This document shows positions 22,364 to 35,700 of a DNA stretch of 64,000 nt, piece after piece. Positions within the stretch are counted from its first letter, which is position 1, and each line of letters starts with the position of its first letter. This DNA comes from Microstegium vimineum (Eukaryota > Streptophyta > Magnoliopsida > Poales > Poaceae): positions 25,165,862 through 25,229,861 of the forward strand of contig CM039137.1 in NCBI GenBank assembly GCA_022036555.1. The letters are read 5' to 3'. Below the pieces are notes generated by a model that was given only the letters and a program-made list of their open reading frames with translations, was not told the DNA's origin and did not search any database. A program made the position numbers and the translations under genes.

Positions 22364-22524
22364 CCTTCCTGTTCCTGCAACCTCCTCCTACTAGCACTAG
22401 CACTAGCACCCTTGTGTGTCTAGTCGTCAGTGGTGGTTGGCTGTGCTAGCGTGCTAGCGATTGGCCGGGGAGCTCGATCACTCGGCTGGCTCGCTGATGG
22501 GTTGGGACGACAAGGGAGGAGTCG

Positions 22525-22532
22525 TATTTATA
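22525..22532 (-). promoter_or_regulatory. TATA box of the protease gene
   Basis: TATAAATA on the minus strand, about 160 bp upstream of the ATG, inside a GC-rich promoter. The spacing suits a leader of about 130 nt. Confidence 0.6.
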
Positions 22533-22544
22533 GCGCGGAGCGGG

Positions 22545-23942
22545 CGAGAGGCGCCTTGCCGCCTTTGCCTTTGCGGCGGGAACGATTTGATTTGAATTGA
22601 TGGCGGTAACAGAAAGCGGGGTGAGATGGTGTCAGATTCAGCTCGAGAGTTGAGGCTGAGACCGGCCGACGGCTGCGGCCTGCGGCTGGGCGGCGGCCTC
22701 ATCAGCAAGTTGGCTGCCTCGGCTGGGCTCTTGGGCTGCCCACCGGGGCGGAGCGGGCGTCGAAGATTCAGGCTAGATTCATCCGTGGATCGTTCGCATC
22801 CGGTACTTCGTGGTGGGGGCGTCCAGTCCAGCCATCCGGGGCGGCCGTGTTGATATGTGTGCAGCAGTTTTATGGATGCTACTTCGGGTAGCCATGGTGG
22901 GATAGATGGCCGTCGAAGAGATCACTGATCACAGTCACAGGCGGTGTTAATGGCGGTGGTCGCTGAGGCCGAGGAGCTACGAGTACTATGAATCTATGGT
23001 TGCAAGTCGGTTGCGATAAGGATTCTGGGCGTTGTGACTGCGGTACTGGAACAAGATTGCGTTCCCATGCTCTAGCTCTACAGATTCTTGGACGTCTTCA
23101 CGTCTTCTTAGGCGAACGGAATGCTAGTACAAGTTACGTGTAGGTGTAGAGTGTAGTTTTAGCCAGGCGCCAGCAATACACAGGACGCAACTCTCATCAA
23201 GAGTGTCTCGGTTGCTAGTCAAATCAAATAAAAAAAAACACAGTAACCGGAACTGGTGACGCCTTGTTCTGAATTTTTTCACTGCTGATTGATGCATAAC
23301 CCCAGCGCAGCGCAGTGCAAACGATTGGACAGAAACCTTCGTCACAAGTGCGTGTCCTGCTTCACGGGAGAGTTGGCAGCAGATGTTCTCCCTTGTGGGG
23401 TGGATCCCAGCAATCAGTGCACCGACGCGACGCACGAGGCGGGCAATCTTCAGGCTTTGGAAAGAAACTTGCCCCGCCCGTAAGCGGGCAGGCTATCAGC
23501 AAAAAACAATTTACGACAGCAAGCGTGTTCGCGTGGCAAACTGGCAACCCAGACAATCTTTAGAATTAGGAGCCTAGAGAAACTCTGAGATCAAACAAAA
23601 GAAACAGTAGCACCAAGGCATAAGGGCTAGAACAGAACTTGGTGCTTGCCATAAAAATTAAAGACTATCATCCCAGCAAAAATCAACGAACGAACAAGCA
23701 ATTATACCCGCCTGTGACCAGGTACAAGACAAAGGCAAAGTAATGAGAATATTGTTAAAAATGTTTTAATGATACCAAATTACTGATAGGGACCAACCTA
23801 ATTGTGGGTTTCATTCGAACCCGTCCAACTAGCAACTAATGGAATTGTGAGCAGAGACCACCATTGGTTTTGGGAGCTAATGGAATGTACAAACCGTCTT
23901 CTATTCCTTCCACGACTACTGTAAAGTTAATGCTGATTTGCC
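22545..23942. other. Intergenic between the protease promoter and the JmjC gene 3' end
   Basis: GC-rich promoter sequence to about 22.9 kb, then mixed sequence. ORFs at 23.1-23.6 kb overlap on both strands with no recognisable domain. The region left of 23943 probably includes the 3' untranslated part of the JmjC gene. Confidence 0.5.
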
Positions 23943-26900
23943 TCACCTCTTTGCTTTGCGGTTCTCGCTTTCTTGCTGGCAAGCTTGCAGCATGGCCTGT
24001 CCTGGCGTTTGTGGCGGCTGAATCAGAACGAACCTGATGTCCTGGCCCGCACTCTGGTTCACAGGGCAAACTAGGGGGGCCTGTCTCCCGTTGAACCCCA
24101 TGTGCTCTGTCCTAGCCCATGGCCACTTGAACGCCATGCTGCAGCCCTTCCACGGGCATTCACTGGACGTCATCGGTGTGAACCTTGCGGTGCTGTAAAA
24201 GATACTATGTGTAGAAGAACTTCCTGCAACACCCCTTCTCTGGCAGATATCATTCTTAATGCCGAGACTGCGAGCCTGTTTTGTGCCAAAACTCATGGAA
24301 CAAGCCGTCAATGTCACATCGCATACTTCTTCCCTTGCGCTTTGGAGATCTTGGGGGAAGCCCTTCCCCTGTACCTAGAATTTCTCCCATTTGCCTGTTT
24401 CGTCTTCTTTTTTAGCACCCTTCTACTTAAAGAAACACGTTGTTTAGTGATAGACCATCCCTTCAATATTCATGTGCTTTGCTCTTCTTCATCTTCTGAA
24501 AGATGGACTAGAAGCCTTTTCGCTTTACTGCTCTAGCTTCCTTTGTTTCCTTCTTTGCGTCTACTTAGTCTTTTGGCTTTTTGATTTTGCTCTTGAACTG
24601 CCAGCAGGATGATCTTTGTCGTCGCTTCAACCTTTGACTTTGGAGGTTAGCTGGCCCATTATCCACTTCTTCGCATCTTTGATTTCAACATTCCCTTTTC
24701 CTATTTAGGCAATCCTAGAGCTACGGCGGACTACCATCCCAGCTGGTGCGGGGAAGGAGGTTCTGAAAGGAGTCCTTTATTTCTTCCGAGACCTTTCAGT
24801 ATGTTTGAGCTTCTTGGTATTGCTTTCTCCACATGTCTTTCTCCTTCTGCGGTGTTTTATCTGAAACTGTTTCTGCTCTGTATCTTCTGTGTGGAAAGGC
24901 CTCAGCAGTACCATCTAATGATTTGGAATTATCCTCTTCAGTAAATTTTGGGCTTCTTGGCATTAGCTTCTCCTGATTCTTTCTCCTCTGCTTGTTTTTC
25001 CTTCAATTTCCTCTGCTGCTACTCTTTCTTTGGAGGCTGCCCTCTCTAATTGAATCTTGCAACAAGGTTCAACATTGGATTTCTGTTGTCTCCCTCTTGC
25101 TTGTTTTTCCTTCAATTTCTCTGTTGCTACTCTTTCTTGTGAGGCCCTGCCTCTCTTATTGAATCTGCAACAGGTTCAGCATTGGATTTTTTCTGATCAG
25201 ACAGAAAGGTTCCATCAATTTTCATCTGAGCTCATGAATTTTGATTCTGATCAGCCAGTATGGATGGACCTGGTTTGACCAGCCATACTTTTCCACACAC
25301 CTGCCGCCATGACTATTTTTCTTCGCCCTGGCCTTGTCATTCTGAAATAAGTCTTCAAGCTTTAACTGTGAGTCATTGGAAGAACCGCAGCCAAATGCCT
25401 CATAGAGAACTCGATGTATGGCACTTGTTTGTTTGTCTAAAGAGACTTGCAAGATTAGCACTATATAAAAGATTAATGCCCAGTTTTACAGCCCAATCAC
25501 TATTTTGGTATTGCATTACCTCACCTGCACAACTTCCTGTATCCTCTCCCTATCCATCGATATGGCCTCTTTGGAAGAATATCCTTCCAATCATACTCGA
25601 AATTCAATTTCTTTCTTCAGCCAGCAATCTTGCTTCTGCTTCTATTCTGGGATAGTCTGGTACATATGATTACATATATGTCATTTAAGGTTTTGAGAAC
25701 CTAGGAAGCAGTGATTGGTTTATTGGTGTTTTATGATCGGAGCAATGAAGATCTAACCATACTTATTCTCAACTTCACCAAAGCTAATGGAAGTATAATG
25801 TGCCCTCAAATCAGAAAGATGATAATTGTAGGACAATATGTACAATGGCACATATGTTAATGTATTCCAAGTGTAATAGTTTGGTCAATGATGAAATCTC
25901 ATGCACGCTGAAGACCATGAAGCAAAACAATGGATAAAAAAAGAACAATATTGTGTTTGCATTAAAAAGGGGTAACAACCTGAGCAACCCAAGTGACTGA
26001 CCAAACCGGAGCGGCACAAAAGAAGATATCAGCACCACCATCGCTTGAAGTTGCTTCTCAACCATCAAGAGCAATTTTTAAGACAAATACATGCAATTCT
26101 TGATGAAACCTTATCAGGTTGTCACAACCTCTGTAACTAACTTGTTCACCCATAGTCATAGAGCCTCTGTGCTGTCCATACAGATTGTAGCACTGTTTGG
26201 TTCACATGGTAATCTGTGCCGCAAGGGCCTCTAGTTGAATCTTAGTTTGAGCTTGCTGGTTCATACTGAACCTTCTTATGCATTTCTGAATATATATCTT
26301 TGGTTGAAAACCTTCAGAAAGCACCTTCTTAAGTAGATCCTTAATTCTAGTGCGAACACCTTTTGGTCCATTCAAGGTGTTTGATTTACCATACACATTT
26401 GAACTCAGGGAAGTTGGTCCTGTTGGCTTTCTTTACTACTTGAGGACATCCTCTGTTCCATCACAATTACCATTATTATTTATGAAGTGTTGGATTTGTG
26501 AATCAACTGTGTGATTACTAATTTATGGAGACATTAGGACCTGATTTTTTTTGTTCTAACATCTTCATCAGAATATGATGGATCTCCGTAAGCTGATGCC
26601 AAAAGATCAAGAAGCAGAACGCCCATTGAGAGGCGGCAGCATCAGAAATTATACTATTGCCATTCCATATCAGAAATCTGATCCTGCATGTTGATTAAAA
26701 GTACATACATTCAGCAGATGGATTTAAGGGCCAGAACCAAAATATGCTAAGATTAAATTGCAATTTGAAATATGAAATAAACTACTAAAGTTCAACTAAT
26801 GCACTAGGAAACACTGCACCTTCCACAGCTCCTACATTTCTTGCGGTGTTCGAGTGTCTAAGATGGCTAAATGCATGCAGACATACTACTAATACACAGG

Positions 26901-29900
26901 AAGAGGGAACGGAACAATAATATTCATATCATACACTATTCAATTCCATGACAAAAAATGAAAGGACGTAACTCAGAAAACTAAACACCCAGAGTTGAAC
27001 TAAAGGTCACCCAGAATTCACCAATGAGCATGTGTCCATGTCGATTGAAAGAGTATGGACTTACGTAAAATTCCCACCATTATCCTCCCACCTGAAATGC
27101 ATCGTCTTATGATGTTCTCCAAAACTAGCAAAGATCTTTGACAAACAAATCAGCGTCATCAACCATTCCCCTGCCACCCCCTTGGTTTAAATCACTGCCA
27201 CACAGAAAAACTCAAAATTCCGCAAGTACACGGGAAAAAAACCCTGGTCTAAAAGCCCAAAACACTGTTCATATTCCCTTGTTACTTTCTGCATTATGTG
27301 GTATGATGACCCAGCACGTTTGCACAGTCATATATCCCCATGTTGTAGGCGGGACTTCCCCTTTCCCCGAGCAGACTGACATGAAATTTTTTTTGGATGA
27401 CGAAAATTTCCCCTTTTTTCTTGTCACCCCATCCTTTGGGTAAGCGTTTTTGAGTCTTTTGGGAGCTGTCTTACTGCACTGGTCATCAGCATATCCGGGA
27501 ACCCAGTTGCTGATTTGAAATTTTGAGAGCAAAGTTGATAGTGGGAGCCATCACTGTAATTGACGGGGAGAATAATGCAAGGAAACCCATCACTCTGAAA
27601 ATGACGAGCTTTAAATTGTCTTCAGAACATTTGCACAAATTTTTTTTTGATAAATTTGGTCCCCTTCCCTTTCTTCTTCTCCTTCAATCTACAGCTTCTT
27701 GTTCCATAGCTCCCATTTGATGATCCCTACAAATGTCCAAGTTTAAACCAAATCAAAAAAAAAGGGGTCCAAAAACACATGAATAGAAACTTCTTGCAGG
27801 TTGCAGCATAGAAGGACCTAGAAAAATGCAGCTCCAATAACAATACATGGTTACTGTAAAATAAAAAAAGCAGAAAATTTTATGCAAATTATTGCCCCAT
27901 ATTGCAGAAAACTCAAATGGAATATCAACAGGGACACCACGAGAATAGAGCGATGTAAGCAACTAATCAATGGAAGTCCTTTATAGGACACCTATCACTG
28001 TTGTAAAAAAATGATGGGAAATTTTAAACCCCTGAAAAGACAAGACACCCCACAGCCAAAAAGGGCAGTGAAATCATGCAAAATGTCATGAATACCTCAA
28101 GCACAATGAAAGCCTGCAAAATGTCCCCTGAATACCTCAAACGGATGCAGCAGGGAAAAAAATATCCCCATAGGAAAAAAAATCTGCACTATGAAGCATG
28201 CCAAAATGTCATGACTACCTCAAGACACAATGAAAGTGCCCAAATTCATAAGAGCAACTGATATGCGAAAACCAAAGGGAGGACGATTGATGGAAGCTCT
28301 CCGGACTGCTGCCTCTTTTGCAACCCTCAACCATTCCGGGGTGGCTAATTTGATGCTTCCCCCACAATTGAACCCTGCCATATGGGAAAAAAAAAATCAC
28401 AAAAGCTGATTGGAAAGACAATCACAATAGACAGCAAAGCAGATGGCCAAATAACAACCTAAGCTTAATTTTTTCCCAAAAGCAGGGGATAGAGAAGGAA
28501 ATCCTAATGTGGCCATAAAGCAGATGCACTGCTACATTTTTGGCATTTGCATACTACCCACCAGCTGCAGTCTATATGGCATGGATTTACAAAGACCAAA
28601 ACCCGAGTTGCAAAGACCAAACCACTAGGTAAAAGGAAACCGAATAACAATTTACCAGAAAGGAAATAGTTCAGTTTCTGAAGAATAAATAGTTTCCCTT
28701 TTTTTGGAAAATGCTAAACCCAAGCGTAAATGTCCTACACTTGTCTGTTTCTAAACAAACCGGAGATATGCGGTTTCTTTTTTTCCGTTTCACCTTGATA
28801 TGTTACACAACATAATCTACCAAATTTGAATGTTTAAGTGCTAAACCAAGCGTAATGTCCAAAACTTGTCCGTTCTAAACAATGCGAGATACTGTCCCTT
28901 TTTTTTTTTTTCCGTACAAACCCTTTTATCTGTTACACAACATATTGTATAGTTAAAACAACATATCTACCCAAATTTGAATGTTTAAGTTTCAAACCCA
29001 AGCGTAAATTCCTACACTTGTCCTTCTAAACAATGGCGGGGAACTGTCGTGTTCTTTTTTTTTTTCCGTTACACCTTGTATCTGTTACACAACTATCTAA
29101 CCAAATTTGAATTTTAAGTGCCTAAAACCCCAAACGTAAATGGCCTACACTTTTCCGTTCTAAACAATCCGGAGATACTGTCCCTGTTCCTTTTCTTTCC
29201 GTTACACCTTGTATCTGTTACACAAGTATCTACCAATTTTGAATGTTTAGCCAGAAAAAAAAAACAGTTTTTTTTTTTTCCCGCCATACTATTCCAAAAT
29301 AAGGGCCCTTTGGCAGGGTTCCTTCCCGGCCTGGCTCCATCTCCTTCAGAGAGAAGCGGGGAGCAGAAGCCATTTCGGAGGATGACCCCAAACGCCCACT
29401 GGACAAAATTTGCCAAAGTACCTTACTGTTTAAAGGCATATATGTTCCCACAAATCTAGTGATAAATGGGGTCACATTAAGACATATTCAGCAGGCATAG
29501 TTGACTAAGCAATGGAGTGAGAAAAAGGGTAGAATTTAAATGACTTAATGACTCGGGCTGCTCTCTGCAACATAAAAATGAAGATTTTTCATGGAGGCTA
29601 CTTGAGACCGCCACCATGACTGAACCCGCTGTGAATATCGGGGAAAGTAACCCGAACTCCCCTGCGTTTTGAACAATTCTGTTCGACCCCCCAGAGAAAA
29701 CCTTTCACCCAACCACCGAAGTATCAAAGGAAGGAAGAAGTAGAAAACAGTAAAAGCCCTGCAGCTGGAATCCCTGAATCCACAGCACTTGAGGACACAC
29801 CGTCGTTTTATCACCCAGCATTGCAAAAGTTTCTGCACACAAGATGAAATACAAAATCAAATGTCAGTTACAACAGCAGAGCCCTCGAACAGGGGGGGTG

Positions 29901-30769
29901 GGGAAAACGATGCGATCCCTTTTCCCCCGGGCGCCTCACCTAATGAGTTGACCTCCCCGCCCAAAGCCATGGACGCGCACCACCTCCTCGAGGCGAGGCA
30001 GCGTCGCGCGGAAACCCCGTCCCAAACGTCTTGGGAGCCCCGTAATGCATGTAGTTGAGGCTGTGCAGTCGTGGTCCCGGCGTCCAGGCAAAACCAACTG
30101 AACATCATGCCGACGAAGCATCGGCGACGTGCCCCCCAGGCAACCCCTCCCGACGAAGCGCAGCAGAGAGGGGGGGTTTTCCTCGCGACGCCCGCATATT
30201 CCACGCCGTCTCGCCGACGTTGCCGCGGCAGCTGCGTGGGGCGGCGGCGGCGCGGGGGGCGAATCCGAGCCAGGCATGTCGCTGGGCGTACTCGACGACG
30301 ACGGGGCGTCGGGGGAAGAGCCCCAGAAGAGGCCTCGACGTCGAGCGGCGAGAGCTTGCCTGGAGGCGGGGACGTTGAGGCGCAAACAGCAGCCCCTTCG
30401 GGGGTGGCGGCCTTGCCTCGAACTTGGGAGCGGTAGCGGTGGGGGAGAGCCAGACGGGCTTGAGCGCCGGGCGCGGCGGCGCGGGCAGGGGCCGAGCTGC
30501 TGGTGCCGGTGGGGAATGTCGGGGCGGGATGGGCCCCCGGGTGGGGGCGCGGCGAAGGAGCGGGAGAGGTTACCGAGCGTTGCCCCTTTCGGGCGGCGGC
30601 GGAGGGGTGGCACAAATTTTTTGCAGACCCGAAGGCGCCGCGGCCGGCTGGGATCTTGAGGATGTAGGCGATGGGGGCGGCGAACTCGGCCGCGGTGGGC
30701 GGGAACTTCGGGGGCAAAGGGAGGGAAAATTTAGCCACGGCGGCATGACTCCCCTTGCGACGACGCCAT
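23943..30769 (-). CDS. SE14: SE14/REF6-type JmjC histone demethylase with C2H2 fingers (frame heavily broken)
   Basis: Exon 1 (about 29942-30769) starts MASSQGE then MPPWL. It shows the JmjN signature (AAEFAAPIAYILKI) and RATLGNLSRSF-, FPTGHQQLGPCPRR-, LNVPASRQ-, LSPLDVEA- and DMPGS-like blocks in shifting frames. The JmjC part continues with LLRFVG...TSPML, FAMLGDKTTV (29766-29838), RIVQNAGEF and HSGFSHG (29612-29679), and a CGEAS-NLATPEWLRVAKEAA block (28265-28375). A basic KEKKKGEG segment lies at 27.4-27.7 kb. The C-terminus at 23943-24330 has the four-finger array (CSMSFGTKQ, CPWKGCSMAFKWPWARTEHM, then a worn last finger). Family members are nuclear Fe(II)/2-oxoglutarate demethylases of H3K27 or H3K4 that regulate flowering. 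The wording is closest to rice SE14, though a REF6/JMJ705 relative is possible. The gene is very likely real but sequenced or assembled poorly, and no usable protein can be read. Confidence 0.75.
25200..25640 (-). other. Further exon-like segments of the JmjC locus
   Basis: Two minus-strand stretches look coding. One at about 25.51-25.62 kb contains YDWKDILPKRPYRW and is followed by a GTGAGG donor. One at about 25.28-25.43 kb contains HRVLYEAFGCGSSNDSQLK and LEDLFQNDKARAKK. They fit the region between the JmjC domain and the fingers, but I cannot anchor them to a named domain. Confidence 0.4.
26202..26396 (-). other. Clean exon-like frame inside the JmjC locus
   Basis: A clean minus-strand frame reads GPKGVRTRIKDLLKKVLSEG, then FQPKIYIQKCIRRF and QTKIQLEALAAQITM before a stop. 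Composition is protein-like. It could be an unassigned exon of the demethylase gene or an inserted fragment. I do not recognise the family. Confidence 0.35.
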
Positions 30770-31150
30770 GGGCCGGACGATCTTGGCCGCGCCCGGGATC
30801 GATCCCCGCGGGGCGGCCCCAATCCGCGCCCTTTGTCGGAGCAGAGCAGAGCGGGGGAGCAGAGGAGGGGGGGGCTTTGGTGTTTTGGAATTGGAGGGGG
30901 AAAGGGGGTCGGAGTGGAAATGCAGGGCTGGAGAGGGGAGAGGGAAACGTGCCCGCTTTTCATTACAGAACAGTACAGCACCCTGCTTCATTGCTGGGGG
31001 CGCCCGGGGAAGGGGAAAAGGTGCTGCGCTCCCCGCTGTCCTGGTACACGCAGGCGGCGGCGGCGGCGGCGGCGCCGCAGAGGGAAAGGTTCCGGGTTTT
31101 TCCCCTTACAGACAGCGGTTTGGCACTTTCAGTACCCTAGTGTTTTTTTT
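30770..31150 (-). promoter_or_regulatory. Probable leader and promoter of the JmjC gene
   Basis: A GC-rich block upstream of the start with a (GGC)n run near 31055-31075, typical of a CpG-rich plant leader. It belongs to the low-quality interval, so no exact element is called. Confidence 0.4.
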
Positions 31151-32527
31151 TGGTAGAAAACGTGTATCATTGGTGGTTTTTGTGACCCCTGTTTACGTGG
31201 CGTGTGTTTAATGGTAGCTTAATGATTGATTTGAGTGTGTGATCTCTGGGCCGCGATGAGAAGTTAACGCGCGCCTTTACTGCAATGACAAAATTTGTTG
31301 TTCCCTTTTTTTTTTTTTTTTTTTTTGGTACAGTCCTTTGAGTGTGCCCCCCGCCGCCCAAAAAAAAAGGGGAAACTACCTGAAAGAGAATCAGTAATAT
31401 GTTTTATAGACCCCCATTTAAATATATTTATTTTGAAAAAATAAAAAATCTAGTAATATCATTAAACCTTGTAAATATCTACTAGAATAACTGATTTATT
31501 AATTAGGCTAAACCCTTTGAAGGATAACTATATATTTAGAGTCATACATGAGCTGCTTTATGAGCCTGAAAAGGTGGGAGGGGGGAGAGAGAGAGGAGAG
31601 TAACCCTAGCTCTGGTACCATGCTAAATAGCTGATTGGATTAATTGGCTAAACCCTAGAAGGATACTATGTATATACTTTGGGGCCCCATGAGCTTGAAT
31701 ACACATACTCCACACTATCATAGTTGTTTTTTATCCCAATTGGTCAAAACCCTAACTATTTTAATCTTTTTCTTTAACGGTGAAGGTAGTAGCTCTCGAA
31801 CTTTTCTAGTTTGTGTGTCGCTCAATACAATGTTTTGTATTTACGGTTTTCCACGTGGCTTGATGGTTGGACATGTGCACCTTAACTCTAATTTTGCAAC
31901 ATATAGCATATAATTAAAATACAACATATCGAGGTATATGGTGGACACAACGGGGGGGTCAGGATGGCGGTTTGCGAAAGAGGCATTGGGGCAAGGGACG
32001 ATGGCGACCTAAGCCGACGACCAACCTTACAGGGAAAGGTGGATCCATCGAAGGTGGTTCCGTAACACCCTTTTTCCTAGGGCAGCAGTGGCCTTGGAGT
32101 CCAAGCAAAGACCTCCTCGGGGGATGGTGGCCAAACCCTAGGGGCAAAAGCGGGCTAAGCGCCAGTGCAAAGGATCTTGCGAGAAGTAAGCGGGCTAAAT
32201 GGAGGTGGATCATGTCGGGAGTGTGGCCCTAGAGTGGCAAGGCCAAGGAGTCCCAACGAAAGAAGGTAAACCTCGATGGCGGGAACAGAGGACTCTGACA
32301 AGGTGATGGCCATGCTCCCAATGAGGCGACTGCCCTTGGCGCAAAGCCCTTGGAATTCGACAATGCGGAAGCGGTTTCGGCTAACATTTAACCCGACAAA
32401 ATATGATTTGAACAACGAGGATGAAGGGAACAAACCGCGGAAGTTCTAAAAATGGCACACTAGGGGGGCGCTGACTTGACGACTTCACTAACTGAATTTG
32501 GTTGTTTGGGGAAAAGGTTTCGACAAG
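31151..32527. other. Repetitive low-quality sequence
   Basis: Contains a 22-base T run (31305-31326). An imperfect duplicated motif (AATTAGGCTAAACCCT...AAGGATA) appears near 31500 and again near 31640, beside CTCTGGTACCATG at about 31610. That last motif resembles the complement of a copia primer-binding site. No gene is readable. Confidence 0.4.
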
Positions 32528-32786
32528 GGCGGATCTAAAGGGGGGCTGGGGGGGCCCAACCCCCCTAAAACCCCAAGGGTATCAATGAAAATATAGACGA
32601 ATTAGGAAAAAGGAAAAGAAAAATGAAGAAAAATAGAGAGATAGAGGAAAAAAGAAGAGATCAGCCCTCATTTAATCTTGTTCTAAGAGTTGAGGGAAAG
32701 AAAAGGGCAAGAAAAAAAGAAAAAAAAGAGATTAGAGGAAGATGATTAGATCAACCCCCTTCCCAATCTGTTGTAGATCCGCCACC
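32528..32786. mobile_element. MITE with GGCGGATCTA termini
   Basis: GGCGGATCTA at 32529 and its inverse TAGATCCGCC ending at 32783 bound a purine-rich, non-coding stretch of about 255 bp. This type of GGGGCGGATCTA element is frequent in grasses. No convincing target duplication was seen. Confidence 0.6.
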
Positions 32787-35700
32787 GTTTTGTGGGGAAG
32801 AAATAAATGTGTCGGTAGTAGTTTTTTCTTCTTTTACTTGTGTGTCTTTGGTTAGTACGTGAAGCTTAAGTGTTTTGAAATCATTTGGCTGCATATATTT
32901 TAAATGAGAATCCTTTAAATCTAAAATTATGAATCTCTCCTGGCATGGACCCTAGATAGCATACTCTAAAATCTCTAGATGGAAGATACAACATGATACA
33001 CAAAAACACAGTGTAGAAGTTGAATGTTGGAGAAAAGACTGGAGAGTTTGGTCATCTGTCCCCCTCAAATCTACGATGTTAGGACAACTGGTAACAAACT
33101 TCTTCCTTGCCTTCCCCCATCGTTTGGACGGGCACAATCCGGGTTCTGTGCAAGTAATAATATTTTGTTGAAAAAACAGCGTTGCAACTTCACCGCCATC
33201 TTTGAAAAAGAGCAACCGGCAGATAGGTTAGAGATGTTTCATTAGTGTGGTATGGCATAATGTCAGATAGGGCCAGCCGTCCTCCCGCGCTTGATAATAC
33301 GATCTCAGTTAGAACTTTTTTGTAACAATAGCCATAGTAAGAAATGGCACTTTCCCTGTACTTTTGCTTTCCGTAATGAAACCAGTGCGCTACCTTTAGA
33401 CTGAAATGAACTGAATTTTCTATGCTGGGCTTTGCCGTGTAATTTTTCCCTCCGTGTTGGGAAACTCCAAGCGATTTCTTTTTCCCGATCGTGAGTTGGG
33501 CAGCATCATGATCAGGACCCAAAATAGGGCAAACGTCCTAACTTCTGCATCTATTGGAAATCCGCTTCAACCCAATCCAAGCATTCTGATGGAATCCTTT
33601 TTTTACTAATTTATTTTTATTATCAAAGAGGCGCAATCCCCCTTGGAATAAACCCCCGAAATTGTGCAGTTACGTACACACACTTTTATGAGGGAAAAAG
33701 TGAAAGCAGAAAAAACCCCTTTGGTATTCCTGTAAATCCCTTCATAGCACACTTTATGTTTAATTAACTCGTAACCGCAGATTTCATGAAAGTAACAACC
33801 ACACACATTTTCTCAACCATGCGTCCCTTTCGGGAACGCCTGCTCCGAAAATAGACGTGGAGACCGCCGGCCCCCGCAGGGGTTACCGCGAAAAACACTG
33901 ACGTTGCCCTAAATCTTCGTCCTCCTCTCACACTACTCCCTCGGGGGGGCCAAGAACACAGAAATAACAATCTGTGCAATTTCCCGGAGTAAAGATCTCT
34001 CCCCTGATTTCGGAAAGGGTCCCCCATGGAGCCGTTGGCGTTGTGACGGTGGCCGGGGGCGTGCTGACCCCGGTGTTCGTGCTGCTGTCGCGCCTCCACC
34101 CTCGTCCCCACTTCTTCCTCCGCCTCTGCGACTGCCTCCGGCACCCCCAACGCCGCCCCGCTAACCCTTTACGGCGGGATGGAAGAAGCCTGCTCACAGA
34201 GGAGTAGAGCATCTCTGACATATATGTGCCTCATCCGATTTTCTTCAGGAGCTCCAAGGATAGTTGGTTTTTTAATCCATGGTACGTACCTCCCTTTGGC
34301 TGTAGTAATGTAGTTCCATGCGGCTCCATAGGTGTGTCATTTGGTTTGAGTTGGATCAAAACAAACGGTTTTTAAATGGACTCGAAAGCATAAAACCAAC
34401 TGTTTGAAATGACCGAAGCAAAAACCAACTGTTTGAAATGGAATCGAAGCATATGCCCAAAGTTTCCCCTTTTTGCTTGAAATCTCGATCTGTTTGCATG
34501 AGCGAGCTGAACCACCAATTCTTTTTTTTTTTGAGATTACACAGTACAAACGTAGACGCTCAACCCACGTTCATATAAACCTTCGTAGGATTTTTTCCCT
34601 TTAAAACGTTTTCTTTTTATTTTTATTTTGATTAAATTTTTGCTTTTGTTAAACATTATCTCAAATTTAAATTGCGTAACCTAAGATTTCCTATCCGTAC
34701 TGAAGTTGACAGATATGTTTCTTTTGTTCGTTTCCAAAAGAAAAGTTAGCTCTTCAGAAGTAATCTTTGCACCGAGTATTTGAGAAATCAGAAGTGGTTT
34801 TCTGGAAAAAACCTCTAAAGGGATCAGACCATCTGCCTTAATACGATGACACACACAACCAAAACCCGCTATCTTAATACAATAATACACACCGGTATTC
34901 AGAAGCTGGTTAATCAGGTTCAAAGCAGCTCTATGCAAAGTCGGGAAAGATGTTCAAGAGTTCATAAGGGGAAACCCGAATAAGACACGCCCAAAAGTCA
35001 ACTGCATGTTTTTCCTTCTCAGAATTTTTTTTTTTTTTTTGGGAACCCTTTTCCCTCAGAATTTCTCTTAAGCTTAGTCGAAGAACCTTCTACCTGATCG
35101 GTACAGGCATAAGAACAAAATTTGGGTTACAAGAATTTTAAACTGGTAAGAAATTTGACTATTTACACCCACCCAGCTAGCTTTACAAGCACTCCCCAAA
35201 CATCAGCTGGATATCCTAACCTTTTCCCTTTGAGAAATCAAAACAAGTGACGCGCAACGCTCTCCACTAGGGCAGGACCAATAACGAACCATCAGCTTCA
35301 TATAAATGTCCAAACTTTTCTGATGCAATTCGTGCTAATCCGCCACCAATCGGGAGGAGGTCGCCGGGAAAAAAAAATTTGCAGAATTTTTTGCTCGCTC
35401 TCCTTTACCGTTTTACTCTTTAAACTGCCGCCCAGCACACATGCAAAGGAAACTGGGGCAAAAAAGGGCTCCGAAAGTATGGAGTTTTTTCAATGCATAC
35501 CGATTAACACACACATTGATTTGGGTGTATGTATAAAATTGTCATCTCACCACTCTATAGTTTAATAAAATAAGTTGCAGATTGGTATTTGGTAAGCTAT
35601 AATCTGATATTGAAAATAGATGATTGACAAACCCAAAAAGGATAACGGGTTGTTTTACTTTAATAAAATTAGAGTAGCACATAAAAGTTTGGAAAACTGA

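Noticed and set aside
21635..22423. A 262-codon plus-strand ORF.
   Set aside because: It is the antisense shadow of the GC-rich protease gene, whose minus-strand frame has a full domain order and catalytic residues.
29857..30981. A single 374-codon minus-strand ORF as an intact gene.
   Set aside because: Only parts of it match the JmjN region. Matching blocks jump to other frames, so the ORF is partly out of frame with the real demethylase exon.
31500..31760. A copia LTR with primer-binding site.
   Set aside because: CTCTGGTACCATG resembles a reversed primer-binding site and nearby sequence is duplicated, but no LTR pair or coding region supports it.
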